58,865 nt of DNA from positions 1 to 58,865 of the forward strand of contig JACCZW010000017.1 in NCBI GenBank assembly GCA_013695765.1. Direction: 5' to 3'. Made by a program: the position numbers and the translations under genes. Below are positions 35,214-43,593 of the stretch, in pieces. Below the pieces are notes generated by a model. The model did no database searches. It had not been told where the DNA came from and was given only the letters and a program-made list of their open reading frames with translations. Positions within the stretch are counted from its first letter, which is position 1, and every line of letters starts with the position of its first letter. This stretch comes from Gammaproteobacteria bacterium (GTDB taxonomy: Bacteria > Pseudomonadota > Gammaproteobacteria > JACCYU01).

Positions 35214-36439
35214 AGCAACGAGCTTTGCTTGCCGATCAACGGCGCTTCGAACGCGAAGCGCAACAACGCGGGCCGCGCCTGTACACCGCCTTCGACCGAG
35301 GCGACCAGCTTGAGCGCGCTTAACCGCGCCAGCGCCTGCTCGGCCAGACCCTGCTCCGCGCCAGGCTCACGCGCTGCCTTCTTCCAATAACGGCCATGCC
35401 GATCGGCGGCTTCGCGCAAGAAAGCCGCGATCTCGGACAACGCGTACAAACGCCCAGGCGCCTCGCGCGCGCCGGCGGCCAGATGCTCGGCGACCAGCAG
35501 GGTGGCGTGCGCCTCCGTGCCGACCGCGGGCATGCGCTCGTCGGTCAGTTCGCCATCCGGATCGACTAGCGCAAGGCCCTCCGCGCGCAGTTCGGCGGCC
35601 AGTCCAACCGCACTGGCCAGGCGCGCCGCCAGCGGCCCACGCTGTGTCGCCAGATACTCGCGCTCCGCCTCGCTCAACTCGTCGTGATACGTCACGGGGT
35701 CGTCCAGCAACCGCCGCGCGAGTCGATGCCGAACCGCTTTGCGGCGGCCTTCATCGCTATCCGGGTCATACGCCTCGACCAGGGCGCTCAAGCGCGCATC
35801 GAAGTCCAGGCCCGGCCGGGTCGCGGCGATGTAGCTCGCGCCCAGTGCGCCGCCAGGCAGCGCGGCCAGCACGCGGCGCTGCACATCGTAAAGCACGTCG
35901 CCCGTACCGATAACATAGGCCTCCTCGTCGCCGGCCACGCGCGCGAGCACGCCAAGTTGCAGGAGATAACGACAGACGTGCACGAGGGCGCGGCGTTCGC
36001 GCATCGGTTCCAGGGTAAACCCAAACCCGCGCGCGGCGAGCTGCGGCTCCGCTGCGGCTTCGAGCATGCGGCTGCCAAGCATCGCGAGCGTGATCTGCGG
36101 CTCGGCACGCTCCAGCACCGCGCAAATCAGGCACAGCAGCACGTAACGCTCGCGGCCAAGCTCGCCTGCGAAGCCGGGCGCGCCACGGGTGGCATCGTCA
36201 AGCGCGGCCGGGCGCTTGTAGAGCCGCGCGCATTCGCGTTCGACGTGCAAGGTCCAGCCGGTTTCACGCGCCAGCCACTCGCGCAGACTCGGCGCGTGGC
36301 GGCGCACCGGCGCGTAGTCGGGATCCGTGGCTGCCAGGAGCGGACGCATCAGCAAGGCGCGTAAGGCCCGCTCGCGCTCCGCGTCCTGCTGACGCGCCAG
36401 CACTTCGGCCGGCTCCGAACGGACGGCGTCGCGGGCCAT
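35210..36439 (-). CDS. jetB: Wadjet type II JetB (DUF2398/TIGR02678), KITE-like subunit, 409 aa
   Basis: JetB is the small kleisin-interacting subunit, comparable to MukE, built from winged helices. The sequence shows ALRALLMRPLLAATDPDYAPVRRHAPSLREWL, CARLYKRPA, YVLLCLICAVLERAEPQITL, and the C-terminal LYALSEIAAFLREAADRHG...WKKAA. These match the type II family throughout. Its length is normal. It begins 3 bases after jetA ends and overlaps jetC by 4 bases. Confidence 0.88.
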   Translation of the reverse strand: MARDAVRSEPAEVLARQQDAERERALRALLMRPLLAATDPDYAPVRRHAPSLREWLARETGWTLHVERECARLYKRPAALDDATRGAPGFAGELGRERYVLLCLICAVLERAEPQITLAMLGSRMLEAAAEPQLAARGFGFTLEPMRERRALVHVCRYLLQLGVLARVAGDEEAYVIGTGDVLYDVQRRVLAALPGGALGASYIAATRPGLDFDARLSALVEAYDPDSDEGRRKAVRHRLARRLLDDPVTYHDELSEAEREYLATQRGPLAARLASAVGLAAELRAEGLALVDPDGELTDERMPAVGTEAHATLLVAEHLAAGAREAPGRLYALSEIAAFLREAADRHGRYWKKAAREPGAEQGLAEQALARLSALKLVASVEGGVQARPALLRFAFEAPLIGKQSSLL

Positions 36440-36442
36440 TGA

Positions 36443-37951
36443 TTACAGCGCGCGGATCAGGACGAGATGATCGCGCCCCATAAAACGACCAAGCTCGGTC
36501 TCGATCACGGCCACACTTTCGGCACTAAGCGGCTCCAGACGAACGAGCAGCAGACCGTCGTTACTGGCGCGTTCCACCGGCAGATGCGGTGCTACCTGTA
36601 CTGCGAGCGCCTCGCCAAGCAGATTCAGAAAAAGCCTGAAGGCATGCCGGTCCAGCGCGCCCAGCTCCGACAGTCGAATGTCGCGACCGGTGGCCAGACG
36701 CGCACGCGCGGCTGCAAGCTGCGCGGCTTCCTCAGCCAGTTGCGCGGCGAGCAGCGCGCGCTCGCGGGAGCGATCCTGGATCCTGGGCGGCCCGCCGCGG
36801 GTTGCGAGCTGACCGACCTCGCGCAGGCGCGGATGGATTGGCAGCGGCGGCGCATCCCGCCACGAGGCCGCCGCGCTGACTTCTTCGCCTACCGCGAGCG
36901 ACAAGTGTCGCGCTGGCGCCAGACCGAACGCGGCACGCCACAGCCGGTGTGCTTCGCCGACGTTGCGCGTCTCCGCGAACCACAGCGCCAATGTACGAAA
37001 GTCCGCGCTGCGATCGCTGCGTCCAGCGCGGCGCTCGTTGAGCGTGGACACCGCACTGAGCAGGCGCGGAATCGCCGCGCGCGCGCTGGCGCGCAGCAAT
37101 TCTGACTGCGACTGCGCGCGACCATCGGAGACGAACCAGCGCAGCAGCCCCGACCAGCGCTCCTCCCAGGCTGCTATTCGTTGCGTTACTGCATCGTTGC
37201 GCGCCTGTGCATCGCCGGGCGCGGCATCGTGTGCCTCGCGCTCGGCTGCAATCCGCAGCAGGTTTGAGCTGATGGAGCCAAGTTCGCGCAGCTTGAGCGA
37301 GATGCGGCTGGAGCGCTCGACCAGATCGCCGATGAAGCGCTCCAGGTAGTCGATCAGGCGCGTCTTGAACGCCATCACCGCGTCCAGCTCCGCGCGCTGC
37401 AACTCCAGGGTGCGCGCGAGACCCGCCATGAAAGCTTCCGCGTTCTGTGCCAGCCCGGCGAAAACATTGACCAGATCGCGCAGCGCCTCGTGCACCTTGG
37501 CGGTGTCCGGCGGCGTGTCGCGCGCAAGCTGCGCCAGCCCCTCAAGCCGGTCGAGGATGTCGGCCAGCGCCACCGATTGCAGCTCCCCTTTACGCGCCAG
37601 CGCCTCGGCAAAGGCCTGTAGGCCGACCTCCGCGGCCTCACCGCCGGGCGTGAGCCGATAGAGCAGACGCTTGCGGTAAAAGTCCTCAATAGTGGATACG
37701 CGGGCGGTATCCGGCTGCGCCTGCAGATTGCCCCAGTCCACCAGTTGCGCAAGCCACGTGGTCAGTTCGTCCGCGCCAGGCGCCGCGGCTGGCCATTGCG
37801 CGTCCAGCAAAATCTCATCGGGCCGCAGGTGCAGACGAAATTGCCGCTTGGCTGCGGCAAAGCAATGCATGATCGTGCGGTAGTTGTTCGCGTGATCGGT
37901 GGTCACGTGGCGGAACAGCGTCGCGTTGGAGGTTGAGATCGAATCAGTCAT
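36443..37951 (-). CDS. jetA: Wadjet type II JetA (DUF2397/TIGR02677), kleisin-like subunit, 502 aa
   Basis: JetA plays the MukF/kleisin role, bridging the JetC heads. The N-terminal winged helix (ATLFRHVTTDHANNYRTIMHCF, LDAQWPAAAPGADELTTWLAQLVDWGNL, TIEDFYRKRLLYRLTPGGEAAE) is followed by a helical bundle and coiled coil (LELQRAELDAVMAFKTRLIDYLERFIGDLV). The C-terminal winged helix ends in LVLIRAL. The TG-rich intergenic region upstream (37952-38076) should carry the operon promoter, although I see no clear -35/-10. It is the first gene of the operon. Confidence 0.88.
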   Translation of the reverse strand: MTDSISTSNATLFRHVTTDHANNYRTIMHCFAAAKRQFRLHLRPDEILLDAQWPAAAPGADELTTWLAQLVDWGNLQAQPDTARVSTIEDFYRKRLLYRLTPGGEAAEVGLQAFAEALARKGELQSVALADILDRLEGLAQLARDTPPDTAKVHEALRDLVNVFAGLAQNAEAFMAGLARTLELQRAELDAVMAFKTRLIDYLERFIGDLVERSSRISLKLRELGSISSNLLRIAAEREAHDAAPGDAQARNDAVTQRIAAWEERWSGLLRWFVSDGRAQSQSELLRASARAAIPRLLSAVSTLNERRAGRSDRSADFRTLALWFAETRNVGEAHRLWRAAFGLAPARHLSLAVGEEVSAAASWRDAPPLPIHPRLREVGQLATRGGPPRIQDRSRERALLAAQLAEEAAQLAAARARLATGRDIRLSELGALDRHAFRLFLNLLGEALAVQVAPHLPVERASNDGLLLVRLEPLSAESVAVIETELGRFMGRDHLVLIRAL

Positions 37952-38076
37952 GGCGCGGTCGTTCGCTGACCGCTATCGGTTCGGCCGTTGACCATTTCTC
38001 TACGTTCTAATGGGCTGTATGCGTCGATGTTTCGATGCTTGGAGTCTAGCGCCGCGCCTGGCGGAGAGTCCAATTT

Positions 38077-38691
38077 TCAAAAGTGGGAACCCGCCGCGGA
38101 TCGCCGCCACACGAGACATCGGTTATTCGCCGGCATCGCTCGGTCCTCCAGGAGCCGCAGCCCGATAGCCCGCGCGAGATCTTCCACGGCCTCGAAGTCT
38201 CGCACTCCCATGTGCGGCGCTTGTGCCTTCAGCCAGTTGTCGAACGTGGCGTTGCTGTCGCTGGTGTAACGACCGCCATAGTTGAACGGGCCGTAGATCG
38301 CAAGGATCGCATCGGGCATCAGCACGTCCGGCAGACCGGTGAACAGCGCGGTTACCTCCGGCCAGCTCATGATGTGCAAGGTGTTGGCGCTGAACACGGC
38401 ATCGAAGTGCTGCGTGGGCCACGCGTCGTTTACATCCAGTTCGAGTGGCGCCGGTGTGTTCGGCAACACAGCGTCGGCTAGCCATAGCCGAATGCCCGGC
38501 ACGCTCTCCGCGCGGTCGGATGTCTGCCAGGTCAGGTGGGGCATCGCGGCGGCAAAATAAACCGCGTGCTGACCCGTGCCGCTGCCGATCTCCAGCACGC
38601 GCTTGCGATCCGCGAAATGGTCTCGCAGCACGGCCAGAATGGGATCGCGATTCTGGTCGCAGGCCAGTGAATAAGGTTTACTGATCGTCAT
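38077..38691 (-). CDS. DUF938 SAM-dependent methyltransferase-like protein, 204 aa
   Basis: The start at 38691 (MTISKPYSLACDQNRDPILA) is the usual beginning of DUF938 proteins. The SAM-binding glycine motif is RVLEIGSGTGQHAVYFA. Then come FDAVFSANTLHIMSW, AIYGPFNYGGRYTSDSNATFD, MGVRDFEAVEDLA and the ending NNRCLVWRR, all family hallmarks. The substrate is unknown. The gene is 29 bases after the ABC permease and probably ends that operon, though a functional link is not obvious. Confidence 0.85.
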   Translation of the reverse strand: MTISKPYSLACDQNRDPILAVLRDHFADRKRVLEIGSGTGQHAVYFAAAMPHLTWQTSDRAESVPGIRLWLADAVLPNTPAPLELDVNDAWPTQHFDAVFSANTLHIMSWPEVTALFTGLPDVLMPDAILAIYGPFNYGGRYTSDSNATFDNWLKAQAPHMGVRDFEAVEDLARAIGLRLLEDRAMPANNRCLVWRRSAAGSHF

Positions 38692-38720
38692 CGTGTCGGT
38701 CAAATGCGCTTTAGTCGCTA

Positions 38721-39509
38721 TCAGCTTTTCAGCCGATACCCCGTGCGGAAGATGAACCCCACGATCGCGAGACACAGCGCGAGAAATCCCAAGGTTGCGA
38801 ACAGACTCACCCCGACGCTCACATCGGACGCGCCGTAAAAGCTCCAACGGAAGCCGCTGATCAAATACACCACCGGGTTGAACAAGGTGATCGTGCGCCA
38901 GGTGTCGGGCAACATGTCGATCGAATAGAACGCGCCCCCCAGGAACGTCAGCGGGGTCACGATCAGCATGGGGACAAACTGTAATTGTTCGAAGCCTCTT
39001 GCCCAGATGCCGATGATGAAACCGAACAGACTGAAAGTCGTGGCGGTGAGCACCAGAAACGCGATCATCCACACCGGATGCAGAATCTGGATCGGCACGA
39101 ACAGGCTCGCGGTGGCCAGAATAATCAGCCCCAGCACGAGCGACTTGGTCGCCGCCGCCCCGACGTAGGCGAGTACGATCTCAAACGCGGAGACAGGCGC
39201 GGACAGTATCTCGTAAATGGTGCCGGTGAACTTGGGAAAGTAAATGCCGAACGAGGCGTTGGCGATGCTCTCGGTGAACAGGCTGAGCATGATCAGTCCC
39301 GGCACGATGAACGCGCCGTAGGGCACGCCGTCGACTTCCGTCATGCGCGAACCGATCGCGGCACCGAACACCACGAAGTAAAGCGATGTGGTGATCACCG
39401 GCGCCACCAGACTCTGCCACACGGTACGCAGGAAGCGCGCGATTTCGAACTTGTAGATGGCCCACACGCCGTGGCGGTTGAACGCAAGACTTGTTGCGGC
39501 CGAATTCAT
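38721..39509 (-). CDS. ABC-2 type exporter permease, 262 aa
   Basis: Six membrane helices ([100 protein letters not shown]) and the [12 protein letters not shown] motif identify an ABC-2/YadH-type permease. It overlaps the ATPase gene by 4 bases, so they form one exporter. Relatives move polysaccharide, lipid or drug-like substrates; the substrate is not evident. Confidence 0.9.
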   Translation of the reverse strand: MNSAATSLAFNRHGVWAIYKFEIARFLRTVWQSLVAPVITTSLYFVVFGAAIGSRMTEVDGVPYGAFIVPGLIMLSLFTESIANASFGIYFPKFTGTIYEILSAPVSAFEIVLAYVGAAATKSLVLGLIILATASLFVPIQILHPVWMIAFLVLTATTFSLFGFIIGIWARGFEQLQFVPMLIVTPLTFLGGAFYSIDMLPDTWRTITLFNPVVYLISGFRWSFYGASDVSVGVSLFATLGFLALCLAIVGFIFRTGYRLKS

Positions 39510-40444
39510 TGCCCGCCTCCCGCGCGTTCGCTCACCAGACTGACAAAGATGTCCTCCAGCGAACTCTGACGGGTATTGAGATCCCTGAAGCCGATGCCCA
39601 GATCGCTCATTCGCCTGAGCAGCGAAGGGACCCCGGTATGCTGTTCGTTGGCGTCGAAGGTGTATTCCAGTTCATACCCATCGGACTTCAAAGCCAGCCG
39701 CAAATCGGCAAGCGCGGCCGGAATGACCGTCATCGGCTCCTGCAGTTGCAGGGTGAGCTGCCGCTTGCCGAGCTTCTTCATCAGTTCGATCTTCTCCTCG
39801 ACCAGAATCAGTGTCCCCTTGCTGATCACGCCGATCCGGTCGGCCATTTCTTCCGCTTCCGCGAGGTAGTGCGTGGTCAGGATTATAGTCACGCCCGTTT
39901 CGCGTAAGGCACGCACCAGCGCCCACATGTCGCGCCGCAACTCCACGTCCACACCCGCGGTCGGTTCGTCCAGGAACAGGATTTGCGGCTCGTGGCTTAG
40001 CGCCTTGGCGATCATCACCCGCCGTTTCATGCCGCCGGACAAGGTCATGATTTCCGCCTTGCGCTTGTCCCATAAAGATAGATCACGCAACAGCTTTTCG
40101 ATGAACGCCGGGTTCGGCGCGCGCCCGAACAGGCCGCGGCTGAAGGTAACTGTCGCCCATACGGTCTCGAAGGCGTCGGTGGTCAGCTCCTGCGGCACCA
40201 GCCCGATCTTGGTCCGAGCGGACCGGTAATCGCGCACGATGTCGTGACCGTCGGCCGTGACAGTCCCTGCTGAGGGCGTCACGATTCCGCAGACAATGCT
40301 GATCAGGGTCGTCTTGCCCGCGCCGTTCGGTCCCAGCAGGGCGAAGATCTCCCCTTTTCGAATGTCGAGAGTGACTCGTTTAAGGGCATGAAAGCCGGAC
40401 GCATAGGTCTTGGATAGACTGGATATCGAAATGATGGGCTGCAT
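39506..40444 (-). CDS. ABC exporter ATP-binding protein, 312 aa
   Basis: I chose the ATG at 40444 ([17 protein letters not shown]), where family similarity starts; an in-frame start at 40561 adds 39 low-complexity residues. Walker A is GPNGAGKTT, the Q-loop is [13 protein letters not shown], the signature is LSGGMKRR, Walker B is [12 protein letters not shown] and the switch histidine is in [15 protein letters not shown]. The C-terminal ~80 residues form the accessory domain found in YadG-like exporters. It is coupled to the permease by ATGA overlap. Confidence 0.9.
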   Translation of the reverse strand: MQPIISISSLSKTYASGFHALKRVTLDIRKGEIFALLGPNGAGKTTLISIVCGIVTPSAGTVTADGHDIVRDYRSARTKIGLVPQELTTDAFETVWATVTFSRGLFGRAPNPAFIEKLLRDLSLWDKRKAEIMTLSGGMKRRVMIAKALSHEPQILFLDEPTAGVDVELRRDMWALVRALRETGVTIILTTHYLAEAEEMADRIGVISKGTLILVEEKIELMKKLGKRQLTLQLQEPMTVIPAALADLRLALKSDGYELEYTFDANEQHTGVPSLLRRMSDLGIGFRDLNTRQSSLEDIFVSLVSERAGGGQ

Positions 40445-40667
40445 GGGCGCGATTCTGGCGTATTCGCCCGACGAGACCCGCGTCGGCCGCACGGCATCAT
40501 CGCTGCTAACGGGGGAACTTAACGGGCTGCGCTGACCTTCACTATCGGTACGCTGGTTCATAGGTTCTCAATCGCTCTTCGATGGTTTGTATTGCTGTCC
40601 GCCACGTTGAAAATGTGTGGCTATGGCTGGTATGGCCATGCGTTCGTGGCAGATTTTTCCAGCGCCT

Positions 40668-41203
40668 TCACGCGGCGCCGTCGCCCACCAGTGCAACTGC
40701 CAGCATCGTCGCCATCGATTTCCGGGCGCGAGCGGGTTCCAGCAACTCGCCGTCGGCATCGAACTGCGCCCACACATTGGCGAAGCTGACCGAATCCCTG
40801 ATCGCGACGGCGTGTAACTCCGCGAACACCAGGCGCAATTGCTCGACGGCCCGCAACCCGCCGGAGATCCCGCCGTAAGAGACGAAGGCGACCGGCTTGG
40901 CTTGCCACGGGTCGTAGATCGAATCGATCAGGAACTTGAGCGCCGCGGGGTAGCCGTGATCGTATTCCGGAGTGACGATCACGAAAGCGTCGGACTGTGC
41001 GAGGCGCCGCGTCAGGGCGGTCAACGCGGCGTTTCCTCTGGACTGGTGGCGAGTCGGCAGCGCCAGCGCCGCAGGATCGATCACGTCCAGCGAGAATGCG
41101 CTTTTGCTCGCGATCTGGCCGCCTGCCCACGTCGCGACCGTATCACAGAAGCGTCCCTCGCGAGTGCTCCGTAGATTAATGCAACATTGATTTTGTCGTA
41201 CAT
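40668..41203 (-). CDS. NADPH-dependent FMN reductase, probable SoxR target, one frameshift near 41168
   Basis: The start at 41203 reads MYDKINVALIYG. After one missing base (GGA[A]GC) the protein continues as STREGRFCDTVATWAGGQIA, DVIDPAALALP, IVTPEYDHGYPAALKFLIDS, KPVAFVSYGGISGGLRAVEQL. These are the flavodoxin-like FMN-binding and YNG/SYGG motifs of NADPH:FMN reductases and quinone reductases. The restored length is about 178 aa. It is divergent from soxR, and a SoxR box lies inside its promoter. Such enzymes detoxify redox-cycling quinones, which fits control by SoxR. Confidence 0.78.
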
Positions 41204-41241
41204 AACTGCGCTCCGATAAGAATTGTGAATCGATGTCGCGT

Positions 41242-41272
41242 ATGTTAAAACCTCAACTTAAGTTTAGGTCAA
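41242..41272 (-). promoter_or_regulatory. SoxR-controlled promoter with 19-bp spacer
   Basis: The minus strand has a -35 TTGACC (41267-41272) and a -10 TAACAT (41242-41247) separated by exactly 19 bp. This is the overlong spacer typical of MerR/SoxR-activated promoters. Between and overlapping them lies the near-palindrome CCTCAACTTAAGTTTAGG (41251-41268), close to the E. coli SoxR box CCTCAAGTTAACTTGAGG. It should drive the flavin reductase when SoxR is oxidised. Confidence 0.82.
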
Positions 41273-41284
41273 GCGAAAAATAAC

Positions 41285-41752
41285 ATGAGCAAACCCGATC
41301 CGAAACAGCAACAGTGCAGGATAGAAATCACCGTGGGCGAGCTCGCGACACGCAGCGGCGTGACCGTCTCCGCGATCCATTTCTACGAATCCAAAAGACT
41401 CATCCAGAGCCGGCGCAACCAAGGCAATCAGCGCCGCTATTCGCGCGAAGTGCTGCGCCGGGTGGCCGTCATCAAGGTGGCGCAGAGAGTCGGTATCCCG
41501 CTCGCGTCGATTCGCGACGCGCTGAATACCTTGCCGGAGGAGCGCACGCCCACGGCCGCGGACTGGCGCAAGCTCTCGGCCACGTGGAAAGCGGAACTTA
41601 ACGATCGAATCACCCGGTTAACTCAACTGCGCGATCAGCTCAACCGTTGCATCGGCTGCGGTTGCTTATCGTTAAAGGACTGCCCGTTACGTAATCCCCG
41701 GGATGAGCTTTCCGCACAAGGCCCCGGGCCGAGGCTGCTCGATGCAGGCTGA
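41285..41752 (+). CDS. soxR: Redox-sensitive MerR-family activator SoxR, 155 aa
   Basis: SoxR carries a [2Fe-2S] cluster and twists target promoters into an active form when oxidised. The MerR helix-turn-helix is ITVGELATRSGVTVSAIHFYESKRLI. A long dimerisation helix follows. The cluster motif is CIGCGCLSLKDC (Cys-x2-Cys-x-Cys-x5-Cys), complete. The divergent flavin reductase and the SoxR box between them suggest that, as in non-enteric bacteria, this SoxR directly controls a redox enzyme rather than soxS. Confidence 0.92.
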   Translation: MSKPDPKQQQCRIEITVGELATRSGVTVSAIHFYESKRLIQSRRNQGNQRRYSREVLRRVAVIKVAQRVGIPLASIRDALNTLPEERTPTAADWRKLSATWKAELNDRITRLTQLRDQLNRCIGCGCLSLKDCPLRNPRDELSAQGPGPRLLDAG

Positions 41753-41836
41753 ATGCTTCGCGCGGACACGCGGCATCGTCGCTAGAGGCCATGGGGGCGC
41801 TCGAACCACGTAGCATTCGGCGGCGGCACGTGATCG

Positions 41837-42196
41837 TTAAGGACGCGTTCCGCGCGGCGTCTCCACCACGACGGAGAACACGAGCAGGGTGAACCCGACA
41901 AGCCAGGCCACGAATGCCGCCACGTGCCCATACTCCCATCTCTCGCGAAGCCGCGCGAAGGCTTGCGGCACGGCTTCCGGCGCCGTATGCATGACTTCAA
42001 GCCATGCCGCGTTCACAGGCGCCACCAGTGCGCCCCACAACACGAGCGAGAACACCAGTCCAAGCGCGCCCAAGAGTGTGAGACGAAACGTTTGCCGTCG
42101 GCGGACGAGCATTACAAGTACAACCGCGGCAACCACAGAGCCAATCTGTAACAGCGCGCCCACCGAGCCGTAAAGTCTATAAAGTGTGCTTGTCAC
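41837..42196 (-). CDS. Small membrane protein, DUF1772-like, 119 aa
   Basis: Four membrane helices (VGALLQIGSVVAAVVLVMLV, FRLTLLGALGLVFSLVLWGAL, the APVNAAW turn, and VAAFVAWLVGFTLLVFSVVV) and the motif FARLRERWEYGHVAAF match DUF1772/anthrone-oxygenase-like proteins. A GTG at 42196 is the apparent start and overlaps the stop of the GNAT remnant (GTGA). The true start may have been altered by the deletion that truncated that remnant. The function is unknown. Confidence 0.6.
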   Translation of the reverse strand: MTSTLYRLYGSVGALLQIGSVVAAVVLVMLVRRRQTFRLTLLGALGLVFSLVLWGALVAPVNAAWLEVMHTAPEAVPQAFARLRERWEYGHVAAFVAWLVGFTLLVFSVVVETPRGTRP

Positions 42197-42330
42197 GGTA
42201 GCGTAAAGCTCCTGCCCGCATCTGTTCCATAGAACTCTAGCGAGCGCGGATCGGCATGATATGCCGCAAAGGCAGGCAGATCGCCGTCCACGAAATCGCG
42301 AAGCAGGAATCGCCTTGTTACGATTTCCAT
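42193..42330 (-). pseudogene. GNAT-family acetyltransferase, N-terminal remnant (45 codons)
   Basis: From an ATG at 42330 the minus strand reads MEIVTRRFLLRDFVDGDLPA then FAAYHADPRSLEFYG, the classic beginning of ribosomal-protein-type GNAT acetyltransferases. It ends after ~45 residues at 42193, whereas the family needs about 160, including the acetyl-CoA loop. A deletion joining it to the next gene is the simplest reading. Confidence 0.6.
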
Positions 42331-42528
42331 GGGCTCAACGGGTTGTTAGATGACGACCGCAAGTCAGACGTAGAATAAATCATTCAATGGTGGTCCAGAC
42401 GTGGCCGCGACAAGCGCAGACTTAACTCCTCACGCTCCGACCGCGTCAATCTCGTATGCTTTGCCATGCAACACCTGTCTCACCATCACAGGCGTTGCAC
42501 TAGAATCTTGATACCAGCCTATGAAAAG

Positions 42529-43593
42529 CTAACGCGTTCGCGCCACGGCGATCAGCCCGATTACAAAAAACGCCAGCAACGGCAAGGTCGCGCCCTGCAA
42601 CGGATCCAGACCATACACAAGTGCCAGGTGATTGAGCGCGCGATTGATGAGATGAAACGCGATGCCGATCAGAAGACCGATAAACAGCCGCTGCCCCGCG
42701 CCGCCGGTGCGCAACGAACCGAACACGAAAGGTATCGCCAGCAGCAACATCACCAGACTGGACAACGGCGTTGTAAACCGCGTCCAGAACGCGAGTTCGT
42801 AGCTTTCTGCCGCCAGATGATTGTCCCTGAGATAATCGATGTAGCGCGCCAGCCGCCACGCCGGCATGTGCTCGGGCTTCTGCTCGATCACGCTGAACAG
42901 TTCCGGCGACAGCAGCCGCCGCCATGATTCCCGCGGGCTGCGTTCAGTAACGATGCGCGCGTCGCTGATGGTGCTGCGACTCACATCGCTCATCCGCCAT
43001 TGCCCGTCCCGGTAAACCGCCGCCGTGGCGAACGTGGCCTGCACCAGACGCTGCGCATCGTCAATCAGGTACACGCGAACATCGTTAAGGCGCAGGCCGG
43101 GGAAAATCTGCTTGATGTTGATAAAGCGGTTGCCGTCCTTGGCCCACAGTTCGTTCGTATCGCCCAGAGTGATGCTCCCGCCCTGCGCCCATTTCTTCAG
43201 ATCCTGCGCGCGCTCTTGACTCGCCGGCGCGATCACCTCGCCGATGAACACGGCGAGAGCCATCAACAGCAGGCCCGTGGCGAGCACGGAGCCAATAAGG
43301 CGCGCAATGGAAATGCCGGCCGCGCGCAACGCCACCAGTTCGTTGCTGGCGGCAAGATTGCCGAGCCCAAGCAGTCCGCCGAGCAGCACCGCGGTGGGAA
43401 AAAATTCGTACGCCCGTTGCGGCATCTCCAGCACGGTGTGAAAAAGCGCGAGCCATATGGTGTAACCGTGCTCGCCTACGTCCTGTATTTCGTCGATGAG
43501 ATCAACAAAGCCGTTCACCGCAACCAGGATAGCCAGCGCCAGCCCGCTGCCGGCGATTACGGCGCGGCCGAGATAGCGATCGAAAAGTTTCAT
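42529..43593 (-). CDS. lptG: LPS export permease LptG, 354 aa
   Basis: LptG and LptF form the membrane part of the LptB2FGC machine that lifts lipopolysaccharide to the outer membrane. The start at 43593 (MKLFDRYLGRAVIAG) overlaps the lptF stop by ATGA. N-terminal helices (SGLALAILVAVNGFVDLIDEI, FFPTAVLLGGLLGLGNLAASNELVALRAAG) precede a periplasmic beta-jelly-roll (residues ~130-260) and three C-terminal helices (LVMLLLAIPFVFGSLR...). The motif NELVALRAAGIS is the LptB coupling helix. No frameshift is seen. Confidence 0.92.
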   Translation of the reverse strand: MKLFDRYLGRAVIAGSGLALAILVAVNGFVDLIDEIQDVGEHGYTIWLALFHTVLEMPQRAYEFFPTAVLLGGLLGLGNLAASNELVALRAAGISIARLIGSVLATGLLLMALAVFIGEVIAPASQERAQDLKKWAQGGSITLGDTNELWAKDGNRFINIKQIFPGLRLNDVRVYLIDDAQRLVQATFATAAVYRDGQWRMSDVSRSTISDARIVTERSPRESWRRLLSPELFSVIEQKPEHMPAWRLARYIDYLRDNHLAAESYELAFWTRFTTPLSSLVMLLLAIPFVFGSLRTGGAGQRLFIGLLIGIAFHLINRALNHLALVYGLDPLQGATLPLLAFFVIGLIAVARTR

